Shown: one piece after another, positions 1 through 12,700 of the stretch
How positions within the stretch are numbered: the stretch's first letter is position 1
Layout of the letters: the number at the start of each line of letters is the position of its first letter
DNA from: Fallopia convolvulus
Lineage: Eukaryota; Streptophyta; Magnoliopsida; Caryophyllales; Polygonaceae
DNA: 64,000 nucleotides
Assembly (NCBI GenBank): GCA_964016875.1
Contig: OZ024727.1
Span: 7,650,893-7,714,892 of the forward strand
Reading direction: 5' to 3'
Notes under the pieces: generated by a model
Databases searched by the model: none
What the model saw: the letters and a program-made list of their open reading frames with translations, nothing else
Told to the model about the DNA's origin: nothing
Program-made: the position numbers and the translations under genes

Positions 1-370
1 CCACACGGATGATCTCCCGGAAGATGTGAACCAAACTACGAACCTTGGGAGGGAGACCAGGATGTCCGCCACGATCATCTTGACTTTCCACGTGCAGAAC
101 CAAATGCAGATGATATTAATGAGACTAAGCTTGTCACCTGCAATCTCAATCCAAAAGTATTCAAAGTGCAGTGATTCGTTGATTCCACTTTTGAGGCCAA
201 GGGCCTCATCCATAAACATAGATTGGTCGCCATAGCTTCCATTCGCCAACATGATGCCCGTCTAAGTCCCTAAGAATGAAATTAAAAGAAGCATGACCAG
301 AGAGGCATTTTTAGCAACATCGAATTTAAGTTTAATAAAACCTCGCTGAAGTCTAGTCCATTTAATGTTT
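1..370 (-). pseudogene. Possible LINE RNase H-like (RVT_3) remnant
   Basis: Read on the minus strand, this stretch gives broken peptides resembling the RNase H-like tail of plant LINEs: a basic FIKLKFDVAKN-like start, then an EALGLKSG-like helix segment (DEALGLKSGINESL). Stops and frame changes interrupt it and the window edge cuts it. No catalytic set can be confirmed. The call rests on weak motif resemblance only; it could equally be other decayed coding sequence. Confidence 0.3.
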
Positions 371-1674
371 TTTACGTTTTCGTCTTATTTGGTACCTTGG
401 GAGTTTGTGTTGGAGGAGTCCCCCTCTCCACAAACTTGTGCAGATTTCCAATATTATTGTTGTTTGTGAAAGAATCTCACAACATCATTTAGCTCATCTT
501 CATCCTGGTTACGGAATATTTTCCAATTTCATTGGTACCAAATGCACCACTAGAGTAAGGCAAGCGTATCAAATTCATTATTGTTTATGTTATCTATAAG
601 ATGATATAATAAGTGGATCGTTCTATGGTTTGTGTTGGTATTTTTAATTATTCAATGAATATTTCGATCAATTTGTTCAATTGTGTTGAGTGTTTGGGGA
701 CATCGAAACAAGATGTGTTCAGGTCCTTAATTAGAGCGGTGGTTACAATGAATGCAAGGGAGAGTTATGGCGTTCAAATAACCGAGCTTTTGTTGACAAA
801 CTGTTGTTTGTAATTTTCTACATATATTTTTTGACTTTCAATGGGATATTTAATTTCGAGGTCCATTTTAATAGTTTCTAACTCAATTAATATTCTAATT
901 ATACCTTATATAAGGATTAATACTTCTTTTATTATGATGATATAAAGGGTTGTCTAGTAATAATCTAATTCTCATAAATGTATTCAAAACTCTAAAATAT
1001 TTAAAAAAAATAAATGTATAGTTTTGACATTAATGGAATTGTGGGTTATATAACCTTTGATATTTTTTGGTAGAAACCTTTGGTTATATTACCGTTGGTT
1101 ATTTTTTTTGTAGAGAACGTTTGGTTATAATTTGTCGAGCTAAGAACATCCCCAACATTTTTTCAATTTTTTTTTTCAAAATGGAGAAGTAAAAACTATA
1201 TTCTCTAAAATTTTCCTGCTCCTCATCCACAAGGTTTGGGAGTCAACTCATGTTGATGTAAAAATTTTCTGTTCGGAGATTCACATGCCAAAGTCGTGTG
1301 CGGGTTGACGTACGAAGCATTAATGAACCAGTGGACAATAAAAAAAAATCCATCATTTATTATTTTTAATTATATTCATTGAAATACTATATATACAATA
1401 TTTATTTAATAAATACATAAATAATACTATTTGACTAATAAGGAATTGAAAATATTATACAATCCGACTCTAATAAATAATAAATGATTTTTTATTTAAC
1501 TAATAAAAAAATAAAAAGGTCAAATAAAACAATTTGGAACTTTTACTACCGTTCATTTTTGTAAGGATAAATATATGAAAATAAATAAATTTTCATACAA
1601 AAAATATAATACAAACCCCCTAATTAAAGTGATGTTTTACATAAATTTTTGTAAATAAATTCCCCCCTAATTAA
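371..1674. other. AT-rich intergenic stretch, no gene seen
   Basis: The stretch is AT-rich with poly-A/T runs and only short unrelated open frames. The part from 370 to 830 may continue the LINE remnant to its left, but no domain is recognisable. I see no RNA gene, terminal repeat or conserved coding sequence. Confidence 0.5.
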
Positions 1675-1904
1675 GCGCATCCTTATGCTCATTGGCTTTA
1701 TATAATGCCTTGAGATGGATTTAGTCCCTATATCAATTTTGGTGCATTATAACTAAATTGAGTTATTGTTGTCACATAGCTGAATTGCATTTTTCTTAGG
1801 CCTAACAGGTGCATTCTCCAAACATGTTAAGGTTATGGGTGCCCCCATCTTGACCCCCAAATTCCTCTCAAGCAGGACTATATTGGGCGATGATGATGAT
1901 CATG
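1675..1904 (+). mobile_element. SINE copy 1 (TTG-tailed family)
   Basis: A roughly 230-bp element homologous over its length to the copies at 9238 and 10931; all share a 'ctcattggcttta' head, a central 'gatggatttagtccctata' block and a 'gggtgcccccatcttgac' block. It is flanked by near-identical direct repeats (aaatt, then c or g, then ccccctaattaa), ending at 1674 and 1922, as expected for target-primed retroposition. Its tail has decayed to a gat-rich run. The oldest-looking copy of the four. Confidence 0.7.
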
Positions 1905-2589
1905 AAATTGCCCCCTAATTAATAGAAAGTGTGATCCTAAATAAAAAACAATATACTCACTATCTTATAGAAATGTTAGAAATTGATGGCTAATTTTCGA
2001 CTATTCAAATAACTAGTTTGAAATAACTAGTTTATGACATGCGCGCATAGGTTTTTTCAAATAAATATTATACTATTAGTTTAAATAATATGTAGGTCAT
2101 GAGATATAAGATTAAAAAATAAATTGAATTAAAAAATTATAAGTTTATATTAATGGATTTTATTATATATTTGATTCATAAATAAAGATTTTTGGATTTG
2201 ATTGGGAATATAAAAGCAAATAGATGAGCTAACTTTATTTGCTTAATTAGACAAACACAAACTTTTAAATTTAAATGAAGGTGCTTGTACGAGAATTCCC
2301 ACACATGTATAATTTAAATCTGACTTTGTTAAATATGTACTTTAAGTAAGTGTTATTCTATGAAGCGACATACAATTGGGTTGAGAATCATTAATCCAAT
2401 CAAATATGTTTTATCACGTGATATTCCAATTACAAACTCAAATAAAACAATTACGAAATTGTGCTCGACGGTAACGACAAATGGGAGACTAAGAGAAGAA
2501 ATAGATGTTTTGGAGAAGTATTTTAAAGATTTGTCCTGAACCAATTTTATATGTGTACAATAAATATTGTTAGGTAGGATCATTGCATG
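1905..2589. other. AT-rich intergenic stretch, no gene seen
   Basis: Low-complexity AT-rich DNA. A 76-codon open frame on the minus strand (2353-2583) has no recognisable domain and no splice or promoter context. It is treated as chance. Confidence 0.5.
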
Positions 2590-2785
2590 TATTTAAAGTG
2601 ATAGTTTTTGTCTCACCTAAACCGTTATGGCCAGTGTGGCTTTGGCCATAACGACCAAAGTGCATTATGTCGTTAAGACCAGTATGGCTTTGGCCCCGAT
2701 CGAGGCGGGCGTCAAATTAGGTGTATAAACTAGGCTATAGATAGACCGGATGTCAAATAAAACCTTCCTTATTTATTAGAGGCTC
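2590..2785. mobile_element. Terminal fragment of a MULE-like element with GGCC palindromes
   Basis: Contains several 'ggccataacg/ccgttatggcc' dyads and ends in 'agaccggatgtcaaataaaa', closely matching 'agaccgggcgccaaataaaa' near 30836-30856 in the MULE-like block. The shared palindromes and end sequence indicate a stranded terminal piece of the same element family. No second end or target duplication was found nearby. Confidence 0.5.
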
Positions 2786-3170
2786 TTATAAAAATAATAG
2801 TAGATGTCTATTTTTTTCAATGAGTATTTAAGTGTATCCTTCTCCCTTATAAAAGTAATACACCTGAATTTTTTTACTTGGTGGTATACATATCTTACAA
2901 ATCAAAATTATACAAGTAAATTAAAATTAGAAAAAATAAAGGAAAAGAAAATAATACTAGCATTGCCCATTGCCGATGACTTTCATGATTTGGAGATGCG
3001 ATCGCCATGTGCTGATGATTCAGCAATAGAGTTTTATTTCCGCTTCATAGATAACTTGTCCTTCAATAAATACGCAGACTCCGTGACTCTTCTTCTTACA
3101 GTATACAGATTATATCTCCTACTTGTATAATCAGCAGCAAAATTTCCCTCTGCGCTTCACACGGACAACA
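2786..3170 (+). promoter_or_regulatory. Upstream region and 5' leader of the fusion-enzyme gene
   Basis: The 385 bp before the start codon at 3171 must hold the proximal promoter and leader. I see AT-rich stretches with TATA-like runs (for example near 2788) but no convincing unique element. The start context caaca-ATG-GCG fits plant initiation. The frame is open upstream back to about 3123 but has no ATG, which supports 3171 as the start. Confidence 0.35.
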
Positions 3171-6100
3171 ATGGCGTCTCCCGGCGTGGTCGGCTTCCTC
3201 GGATTAGGCGACATAAGCTTGCAATTGGCTGCGTCGCTTCGTCGATCTGGTTACTCCGTTCAAGCCTTCTGCCCCCAGGTATTTTTCCTTTTCTCTTGTT
3301 TTGTGCTGCTTTTGTGCAGTTGTTTTTGCTTTTGTTCCGAATTTGATGTTGAATTAGTTCGTGTGATTGAGGTAATTCTTTGCACGGTGAATCGTGACTG
3401 AAGTGGAATTGTTTCCGCGCTCAGTCGATATTCGGTATCATGCCTGCAGAATATCGTAATTTGAGGAGACAACTGAATGTGATACAGTTGAATATTGTTG
3501 AGACTTTCTGGAAATGGTGATAGTTTCTGATTGAAAAGCGTTAGCATGAAATGATCACGATCACATATGATCCTTATACTACGAAATAAGAACGGATTCT
3601 AGGAGTAGTTGAAATATGACAGTATGTTTCAAATATTCTACACTCTACAATTAGTAGAAGTCCACGAAATGCAAGATGTTACAGCAGATTTAAAGTTTGA
3701 CGTAGCAATATCTTAGATTTGTAAACTTGGAGATATCAGTTCAAAACAAGTGTTCTGTGTTTTCTTTTTCGATGATCTAGTTGATACTTAATGAGTCAAC
3801 TGAGGACTGTGTAGTTCTATATTATCATATCACAATTCTGCCATATGTCATTCTCAGCTCCTGTAGTTTGATGACATTTTGATCTTGGATTGGGAATTTA
3901 TCAACCATATTGGTCTCTTTACTTTATAAGTAAAATTAGTTACATAACCAAAGGCAAAAATAAAAAACAGCGGTCTAAGTTATCTGGATTCTTGGAGAAA
4001 ATTTGATTCGCTCAAAAGCATGAGCATTTCCATAGCAGCACTAAACATTGTAAAATTGTTGTCTTGTGCCCAAAAATTTTCAATATTAGACAACAGGGTT
4101 TGGACGAAATGATTAAAAGACCTCTTTAAATTGAGAAAAAAAATTTAGACTAAAATTCAAGTTTGCCAATTTTAATATCAACTAAATACTTGATCAGATT
4201 TATTATGGATTACATTTTTGTTCAATAGAAAAATTTTGGTTGAGAAGAATGTATTTGACCATTTAATTTTAGAGAAATTCCCAAAACATTGAGGTTATGA
4301 GTATTCTATTCCCAATATAAAGAAAGGAAGCTACTTTCATTCTCAGTGAGGTAGTAAGTGCTGACCAAGTTTCAACCTTGGGTTTCCAATTTTCCATGAT
4401 AGGTGTATGTATGTCAATGATGTGATTTTTGGATATATTGTTATAACCATATTTATGCAACTACTTCTTATTTCTCAATCACTAATTTTGTAAGTTAAAT
4501 ATCAAATAAAATTACTAATTTTTTATATAGTTTGGTTACGAATCTGATTCTTATTTGAGAATATGGTGTCTATCTAAGTTGCTTTTATTCTTTATTCATG
4601 TTCAGATGGATGACGACTCAATGAATGAATTCTTAAAGCTTGGAGGAACCAGATCTGCCAATGCAATAGAGGTCGGAGAAGGTAAAGATCATAGTTCACC
4701 CTGTATTACTGTGCAAGTGTGGATATTTGTCCTATCTCTAACTCTATTGGGTATGAGATTTGCTGACAATTTTGTGATTGCCTTCTCCAAAGTGTCATTA
4801 GAATGATGCATTTCTGTTGCTGCACATTTGTTCGTTTTCTTTCTTAGAGCTTGAGAAGTATACGTAAGACTGAAAATTGCACAAATTGTTCTCAAATGTG
4901 ATATTGTTTTGTTCTGATGACTTTTTTTTTTTTATCAACTTTACTGAGCCAGCCTTCACTAAGGCAGTGCATTTGTCTTTTTTTTTTCTATATATATAAT
5001 AAAAGACAATATAATGATGTATCCCATGATAAACAATAGCAACTATCAAGTGCTATAAGGATCCTACACACTGTTACACCAGCCATCCCCAATAATTGCA
5101 ATTAAGAAGAGGCTGTTTCCAGTTACCCAGTTTGGAACATGTATACATTCATATAATTTAATAGAGGCATCTAGTGTTGATATATCTTTAGAATTGTATA
5201 ATTTTGTTTGTTTTGTTGGAAAAACTTGCTCTCTGACTAGTTCTCAATTCTCACCGCTTTATTTTTTCTCCCCTATCGGTGAGATGCCAAGCTGATAAAG
5301 AAACATCATAGTGCTTTCCATTGTCTTTTTTTTACTGGTATTGGTTTAAGATGCTATATATTACTTGAAAGCTATGTGATGGGCCAAGCTAGGTCTCAGA
5401 ATGCAGCAAAGAGAAAGGTTATGCTTGTTGAACTTAAGCTTCTAAGTTTTTCTTTGTTAAAACTTGAAAGTGTGGCATGCTGAAAAGATTGTTAACATTG
5501 GGAAAATTTTGGCATGAAGGAAGATGGAGTAGAAAATATTACGGATGTCACTCTGTACTTGTCACACTTAATATAAACGCATTTTAGTCTTGATTAGTTG
5601 TTGCATAGATCAGCAGAAAAGGCTGAAGCTCGTGCAAAAAATAGAAATGGCTACCTCTGTGTACACATCTAGCTTTGCATGATCACTAGTTGATATATAG
5701 TGAAAGAATGAGTTGGCAAGACAACTTTTATGTTGCTGAATGGGATACTTGGAGTTTTTTCATTCATGTTGCTGAACGGGATACTTGTAAGAAGAATAGA
5801 CATACAGGCCAATGTCAAATTCTTACAAATTTCACTGCAACCTCTTTTCCTGCATAGGTGTGATGGTTTTGTTTTTCTTTTTTTTGCCCGTGTTCATTTC
5901 CATTGATCTGGATCATGTACTTTTAAGATCAATTCCCTTGGATCTACATTGCAGTAATCTGGCAAAAATTACATGAATCATTGTCATCTTTGACAGCATA
6001 TATGTGAATTTTTTTGTTTGATTTCTTTCTTCTTCTAATTTATTATATTGCCTTGCCATTCAGGGATTGTTGCTTTAGTCCTATGGATATCAGATCCAAA

Positions 6101-9100
6101 TTATGCAGATTCCTTTTTTTTTGGTCAAGAGGGTGCTTTGAAAGGTGAAAACTTACTACTGTCATAGAAATGTATCCATTCATTTGATTGATGCATAAAA
6201 CTTGCTAATATTTTGTTTTCCAGGGTTGAACAAAGATGCAGTTGTGATAATTCATACAACGGTATCTCCCACATGCATCCAGAAACTGGAACAACGTCTT
6301 GCAGGCAACCTATTCTTTTTTTTTTCTTTGCTTGAAGTGAAATTAGTGATCATATAATGCATACAATCAGTCATGCTATATTGGCTTTGATTATCAGAAC
6401 TTTTGGATTAGTGTTTTTTTCCCTTATATCTGTGCATTAAGACATTTCATCCATCTTTTTTGTATGAGCACCTGGTTCTTTTTTAATACATCTTTTTTTG
6501 AGCAAGTTGTTCTTTCACTTATATTAGTTGCTATCATTGCTTGTTTAATAATCAATGTGAATTCTTTTTTGTTTTGACAGATGAATGTGGTGGGAAATTC
6601 ATTGTAGATGCTTATGTAACACATGGAAAATCGGAGGCCTTAAATGGAAAGATAATGGTATTAACCTTCTCTCCTACAGTCAAACATTTTTATTCTGTGT
6701 ACTTCAATTGTCTTTCCTGTCAATGCTGCGGTTGATTTTTTTATCTGCGACCCCCTATGAAGTTAACCTCGTCAGGGAGGCCTGATGCAATTGCCAAGGC
6801 ACATCCAATTCTTTCTGGTAAGCATTTCAAATCATTGTTTTCTCTGTTCTGGTCAGTATATTCGGTTTTATCTTTAGTTAACACTGAGATATGTGCAATC
6901 TTTTCCTTACAGCGATGTGTGAGAAGCTTTACATATTTGAGGGTGAAATTGGTGCTGGAAGGTGAGCTTTCCCATAAGGATTATATTCTTTGAAAACAAA
7001 CACCATGTTAAAAAGACATTTAATTTGATTTTCAAGTAATGCAAGTTTTTCCTGGAAGTAGTAAAGTTCATCTTAAATCATAAGAATAACAATATTTAAT
7101 GCTTGTATGGCATCCGTTTACAGAACTGCTTCCGAGTTTGCAGATATATATAAACTGAATTACACTCAAGAGATTGAATATAAGATTTTGTTCACCTTAT
7201 TGTTCTGTGATATAAAATATTTCAGTAAGAATAGGTATGTTATTAACTTGAAAATCAAGCTACTTGATTTCTCTGATAAACTGTATAAATATATCATCTT
7301 TAAAGATATAGAGTGCTTGATTTGCTCTGAATTTAGCTGTTATTGAAGGTTGTTTACTAATCCTTTTTGGTTTTGCTCACAGTAAAGTTAAAATGGTTGT
7401 TGATGTACTTGAGGGAATCCATCTTGTTTCTTCGGTTGAAGCTATTTCTCTTGGTGTCCAAGCTGGAATTCATCCATGGATAATTTATGACATCATCTCT
7501 AATGCGGCTGGAAATTCATGGTGAGTCACGGATACTAACTTGTAGGTTTTTTATGTAATAATCTCTACATGCTTTTACATTTGGATTGAGAGATATGAAT
7601 GTTTAAAATAGTGTCAAAGAAATGTTACCTTATTCATATGTTTTTTTCCGTGTGGGTATGTATAGAAACTCTATGCTTATTGATGGGATGTGTGTGTTTT
7701 ATACATGTTATGGTATTCCACTGTTGATATGATGTTTTTCTGAATTCCAATCCTTAGGATTGATATGTGACCACAAGGATGGTACAAAGAAGTGGTTTTC
7801 TGACCCATATGCTATTATTTGAACAGTTTGGGAGTAGTTATGGTTTTTTATTCTTCCGGATTTCATTGTCTACTGATCTTGTTTTTAGATAGTTTTCCTT
7901 TATACACCTTTCGTTGCTTTTTGTTCTAGTTGCTTCTCTATTCTCATGGATGTTTCTTGCACCATCCTGCTTTTTATTTACATTCTATTAAATAAATATT
8001 TTTTTATGAGAAAACAGTTTCTTAATGATTGAAGGCTGAAGGGAAAACTTTATTTTCCCCTCTGGTATCTGATGACTGTTGTGATTCTTTTTGGAGAGAA
8101 AATTTTCTTCATTGCATGCTGCTCTTTACAGTACAGCCTTCCATTCTATAAAACACGTCAATTATGCAGGATATTCAAGAATGATGTTCAGAAATGGTTA
8201 AAGGGAGATCACATGAATTCCAATGCTTTGGATTCCATTGTTGAGAATCTGGTAAGTGCTTAATGTGCACAAAGATTCAGTTCTAGATGGTATTACATTC
8301 AAAGTATGGTTTTCTTTTTGTCCCGGTGTTGGTTTTTTCTTTTCGATACGATGTCAGGTTGATTTTACGACTGAAAAACCAATATATATTTTGTGTCTAA
8401 GAACATATTACCTCTTTAAATGAAATCCATGGATGTAGCATAGAGAAGAATCTCTGTGCTTGTAGCACTAGGCAGTAGGCACTAAAGGGCTGAATATAAA
8501 ATGGTTCCATTTATAACTTGATTGATCCTTCTTAGGTATTGAGCATGTGGGCCTACCTAATAGTATAGTAGTACTTAAGCTTCTCCTAAAAGCATGGACC
8601 AAGAGTGAGAAGAATTGAGCAAATGAACTTCAGATTTTGCATTCAGTGATGCTTGGGTCATCTAAGAAGTCTAAACACGATGCTTAAATGGAATTCCTAA
8701 CTCCTAGGTTTATTGGCAGAGAAGTGGGTTGGCGTTAAAATATTGTTAATTGTCTTTTTCTTGCAAGAATTTTCCTTAAAGGTTGCAGATTCTTGTAAGG
8801 AATGATTTTGATCAACTGCAGGATGAGTGTTGGTTATTTTTTATATGAGGTTTGTGTCTAGACTAGTGATGTCGTTAGCTCTGTTTCAGCCTTCCTTGAA
8901 GTCAAAGGTAGAGGGATAGTGTTCTCTTCTGTGTATGGTCCTATGTGTCTTCCTTTATTCAAGGAGCATTCTGTGTATGATATCTTTCTATTTTAGTTTC
9001 CCCTAGCTTTTGCCCTCACTTTCAATATACTTCTCTTTTTCTGTACTTCTCATTTATCACTTCTAAGTCCATATAGAGGTTGCCGGTATAGTCAACTATG

Positions 9101-9748
9101 TCATACTTTCTTGTGCAAGAATAGGACCAAAGCATAGAGTTTCAGATTATCATTCATTTTAAAACTAATTTTCAATAGGTGGTGATTCATATACCTTAGA
9201 ATTCATGTTGGATTTTGCTTATCTATGGGGTACTTGTTGGGGCACAGCCTCATGCTCATTGGCTTTATACACTGCCTTTGAGATGGATTTAGTCCCTATA
9301 TCAATGTTGGTGCATTCTAACTAAATTCAGTTATTATTGTCACATAACTTAATTTTAGTTTTTCTTGGGTCTATCGGGCGTACCCCCTTTCCCTTGGGCT
9401 GGGGTACCCCCATCTTGACTCCCCAGATTCCGCTGTAGGGGAACCTCACTGGTTCAATGTTGTTGTTGTTGTTGCTTATCTATGGGGTACTTGTGCTGTA
9501 AGATCCTTCTTTCTGGTTTTCCATGTATCTCTTATTGCTTTTAAGGGGACTGTTCTCGATGTGGCTAAATCCATCACATTTCCTCTTCATCTCCTTGCAG
9601 TTGCTCATCAACAGCTTCTGACTGGTAATATCCACTGTTACAGTTATTCTTCTTGTTGTCTCTGAAATGGAATTTTTAAAAATTGTTTGTTTTTACTTCA
9701 GGTTCATCACATGATTGTGGAAATACAAATGATGCTTGTTTGTTCAAG
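3171..9748 (+). other. Exon map of module A (exons 1-11)
   Basis: Exons: 3171-3278, 4606-4681, 6064-6144, 6224-6304, 6581-6657, 6763-6817, 6913-6961, 7383-7520, 8170-8251, 9546-9624, 9702-9748 (108, 76, 81, 81, 77, 55, 49, 138, 82, 79, 47 nt). Frame is continuous across all junctions. Exon 4 ends at a GC donor (6305-6306). Exon 6 is placed at the AG at 6761-6762, giving LTSSGRPDAIAKAHPILS; using the later AG would break the frame. The module is diverged: DAPVSGG is replaced by DAYVTHG (125-131), and the position matching N502 is V182. Confidence 0.88.
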
Positions 9749-12700
9749 GTAATCGTCTTTAATAATTCCTCTGAAATTTCGACAGTTGGTTTGCTGCTGG
9801 ATTTTTGGAACATGCTATTCATTTTGCCTGTACCTTCAAAGTTGATTAATTTCTTGTGTTGTTAAACAGGTCTGGGAAAGGGTCATTGGGGTAAATATTG
9901 ATGAGGCATCCAAAAAAGAGTGCTATGTTCCTGAGCAAATAGCCCATCAAATCACTGCCAGATCAAAGACAGTTCATCGTGTTGGCTTTATAGGACTTGG
10001 TGCTATGGGATTTGGCATGGCAACACATCTATTGAGATCTAATTTTACTGTTATTGGCTATGATGTAAGAGGCTCTGCAGTTTTAATTTTGTGATTGAAC
10101 TATAAATTGTTGATGTAGTTATGATATTCTTCTGCCAGCTGCCCTCTGAGCAGTTAGTGCTTAGAATAGTTGAGATGGAATGGGTTAGTGTTGGTACACT
10201 AGAGTAATTTAATTGCTTTGAGGCGTGAAAAGATCACTTTCTTTAAAGTGATATTTGTCCCCACTAGGATTGCTGTTGGGTTTCAGAGAAATCATTTTCT
10301 AAGAATACAACAAAGCTCTAATAGAAATAGACAGCAATTTCTAAGTCACTTCCTCTAGTTATATTCTGTAAAGAAGCATTTTCTCTTATTTTTAAGAGAA
10401 TTTCTGAATTGCTTTAGAGCAGTTAATTCAGTTATAGTCGGTTGGGGTGGTTACTTGATCTCATCCAATTAGAAGAGATCAGAGACGTTGATCTTTAACA
10501 AATCAGCACCATTGATCTCAAATAGATCAGGACCATCCATTCCTAAGGAAAACTGAACTCCCCTTTCAACTAATCCATGTAGGAATTTCTACTGTTTATT
10601 TCATAAGTCTTATTTAATAGACTATTACCAATAGTTAGTGGAAGAAAAATATCTATCTGTCATACATTAGTTGATAGACAGAGCTCACTGGCTCTGAGTA
10701 AAGTTTTTGTGATTGATCTGCTGACATAAAAATATGTCAGCCCATAGCTGTTGATGCTATTTCCTTTCAAAATTCTAACTTATCTTTCTGGCTGGCAGGT
10801 CTATCAGCCTACACTAGCTCGATTTTTGAAGGAAGGTGGTTTAATAGCCAATGCTCCTGCAGAAGCATCAGAAGGTACTACAAATATGAGAACGCTTCAG
10901 TGCTTAGTAGATCCTTCTCACAGTAATTGTCAACATCAACATCATCTCCCAGTATAGTCCCACTCAAGCGGGATCTGGGGGTCAAGATGGGGGCACCCAT
11001 AACCTGAACATGTCAGGAGGATGCACTCGATAGACCCAAGAAAAACTGAAATTCAGCTATGTGACAATAATAACTGAATTTAGTTAGAATGCACCAAAAT
11101 TGATATAGGGGCTAAATCCATCTCAAAGGTAGTGTATAAAAGTCAATGAGCATGAGGATGCGCCCCATTCTCAGTAATTGTAATGCAAAAAATCAACTAT
11201 AACACACAATAGAGAAATTATACACGACAAAGCACATGGTATAATTTTATGATATGATAAAATGCTTCTTCAGAATCTTGGGCCTTATTTCTCTCTTTTC
11301 ATTCACTTACAACTTTACTTATACTTATCTCATTCTCATAGCATTCCTTGACCTTGTCTGAACGTTTGGTGTGATTTTGGGCCTTACATTTTTCTTGTGC
11401 TCCCTTGAGCTGCACTACCTTGTTGTCCTTAATTCACCCTCTATTCTCTATTTGGTTATATCAATGATATATCCATCCATAATGGTTCGATTTAGCTTCG
11501 TCCACCTTTCAGAATCATCTAGAGTCAATGTATACACACAATTTAGGTGATCAGTAATTGTATACACATGAAATGACATTTAATGGATCAATTCTTAGCT
11601 CAATCATGAGTATTAGTATTCCATAGCACTGCAGTTTCTTTCCTATTCAGAAAGATAAAACTAGTGGGAGGAGACGTACTCATTTCTGTCTTCTTTATTA
11701 TAAATAAAGGTTTCAGTTTTTGGCTTGTAATAGTACATGGATCAATTTTATTCTATGATTCCTTTTGTTGTGTTCACATATCTTACCTATATGTTTCTTC
11801 TGTCACTGTGGCCTGTATTTTCTTGATGCTATAGCTTTCATTTCTGTTTTCTTGTACAATTGCTTCTATGCAGTCTAAATGGAATCCTCTATGTAATACT
11901 GGTATTTCTACAGGAGTTGATGTGCTTATTATAATGGTTACAAATGAAGCTCAGGCTGAAAGTGTCCTGTTTGGGGATGCCGGTGCTGTTCCAGGTACCG
12001 CTGTTGCTCATTCATTCCTGATACAGTAACTGCATTCTTGGCACTTAAATCTTTGTCTTTCATACCCTTTGGTTTTCCTGCTATGGTGGCAACATTATTA
12101 GCCATACAAATCCTAGAGAACTCTTAATTTGTCCCTTTTACCTCTGATCAAATGTTACTTTACTCCCGTTTCCGAAAATGTTACTTTACTCCTTCAAAGA
12201 ATGACTTTTCAAAAGCACTAATAGTATGTGTAAGGTCAAGATTTCTAGGACAAGGAATATAGATTTTCTATCATGTGAAATCCCATGTTGGGAAGCATCT
12301 ATGTAAAAGTTGATGTCGTGTCAGTGATTCGCACTGGTGAGACTTTTTTTTTACACATTATGATAGTAACTGGAGTTTCTTCATCTAGTTACTGGGCATA
12401 TTTTTTCAAATCAAAGACGGCTACTTATTTTGTTTGGAGGACCATTGGTGTATTCTGATTTCTGACATGTTGAAGAACAAATGAGTCTCCACATATAGCC
12501 AAATTTAATTTTCATGAAGCGATGGCAGTCCGAGTGGCTTTCTTAAGTAGACTGTTTAATTCATTTAGTTAAGAAATCATTCAAAGGATAAGGCACAGTG
12601 ACATGTATTACGTTCTCTACCTTTCAGCTCTCTCAGCTGGAGCATCTGTGATTCTTTCTTCCACTGTTTCTCCTGCTTTTATTAGTCGGTTGGAGCAGCG

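Noticed and set aside
3123..3401. Longer first exon starting upstream of 3171 and continuing past 3278
   Set aside because: No ATG upstream in frame, and the sequence after 3278 is a consensus donor followed by T-rich low-complexity sequence.
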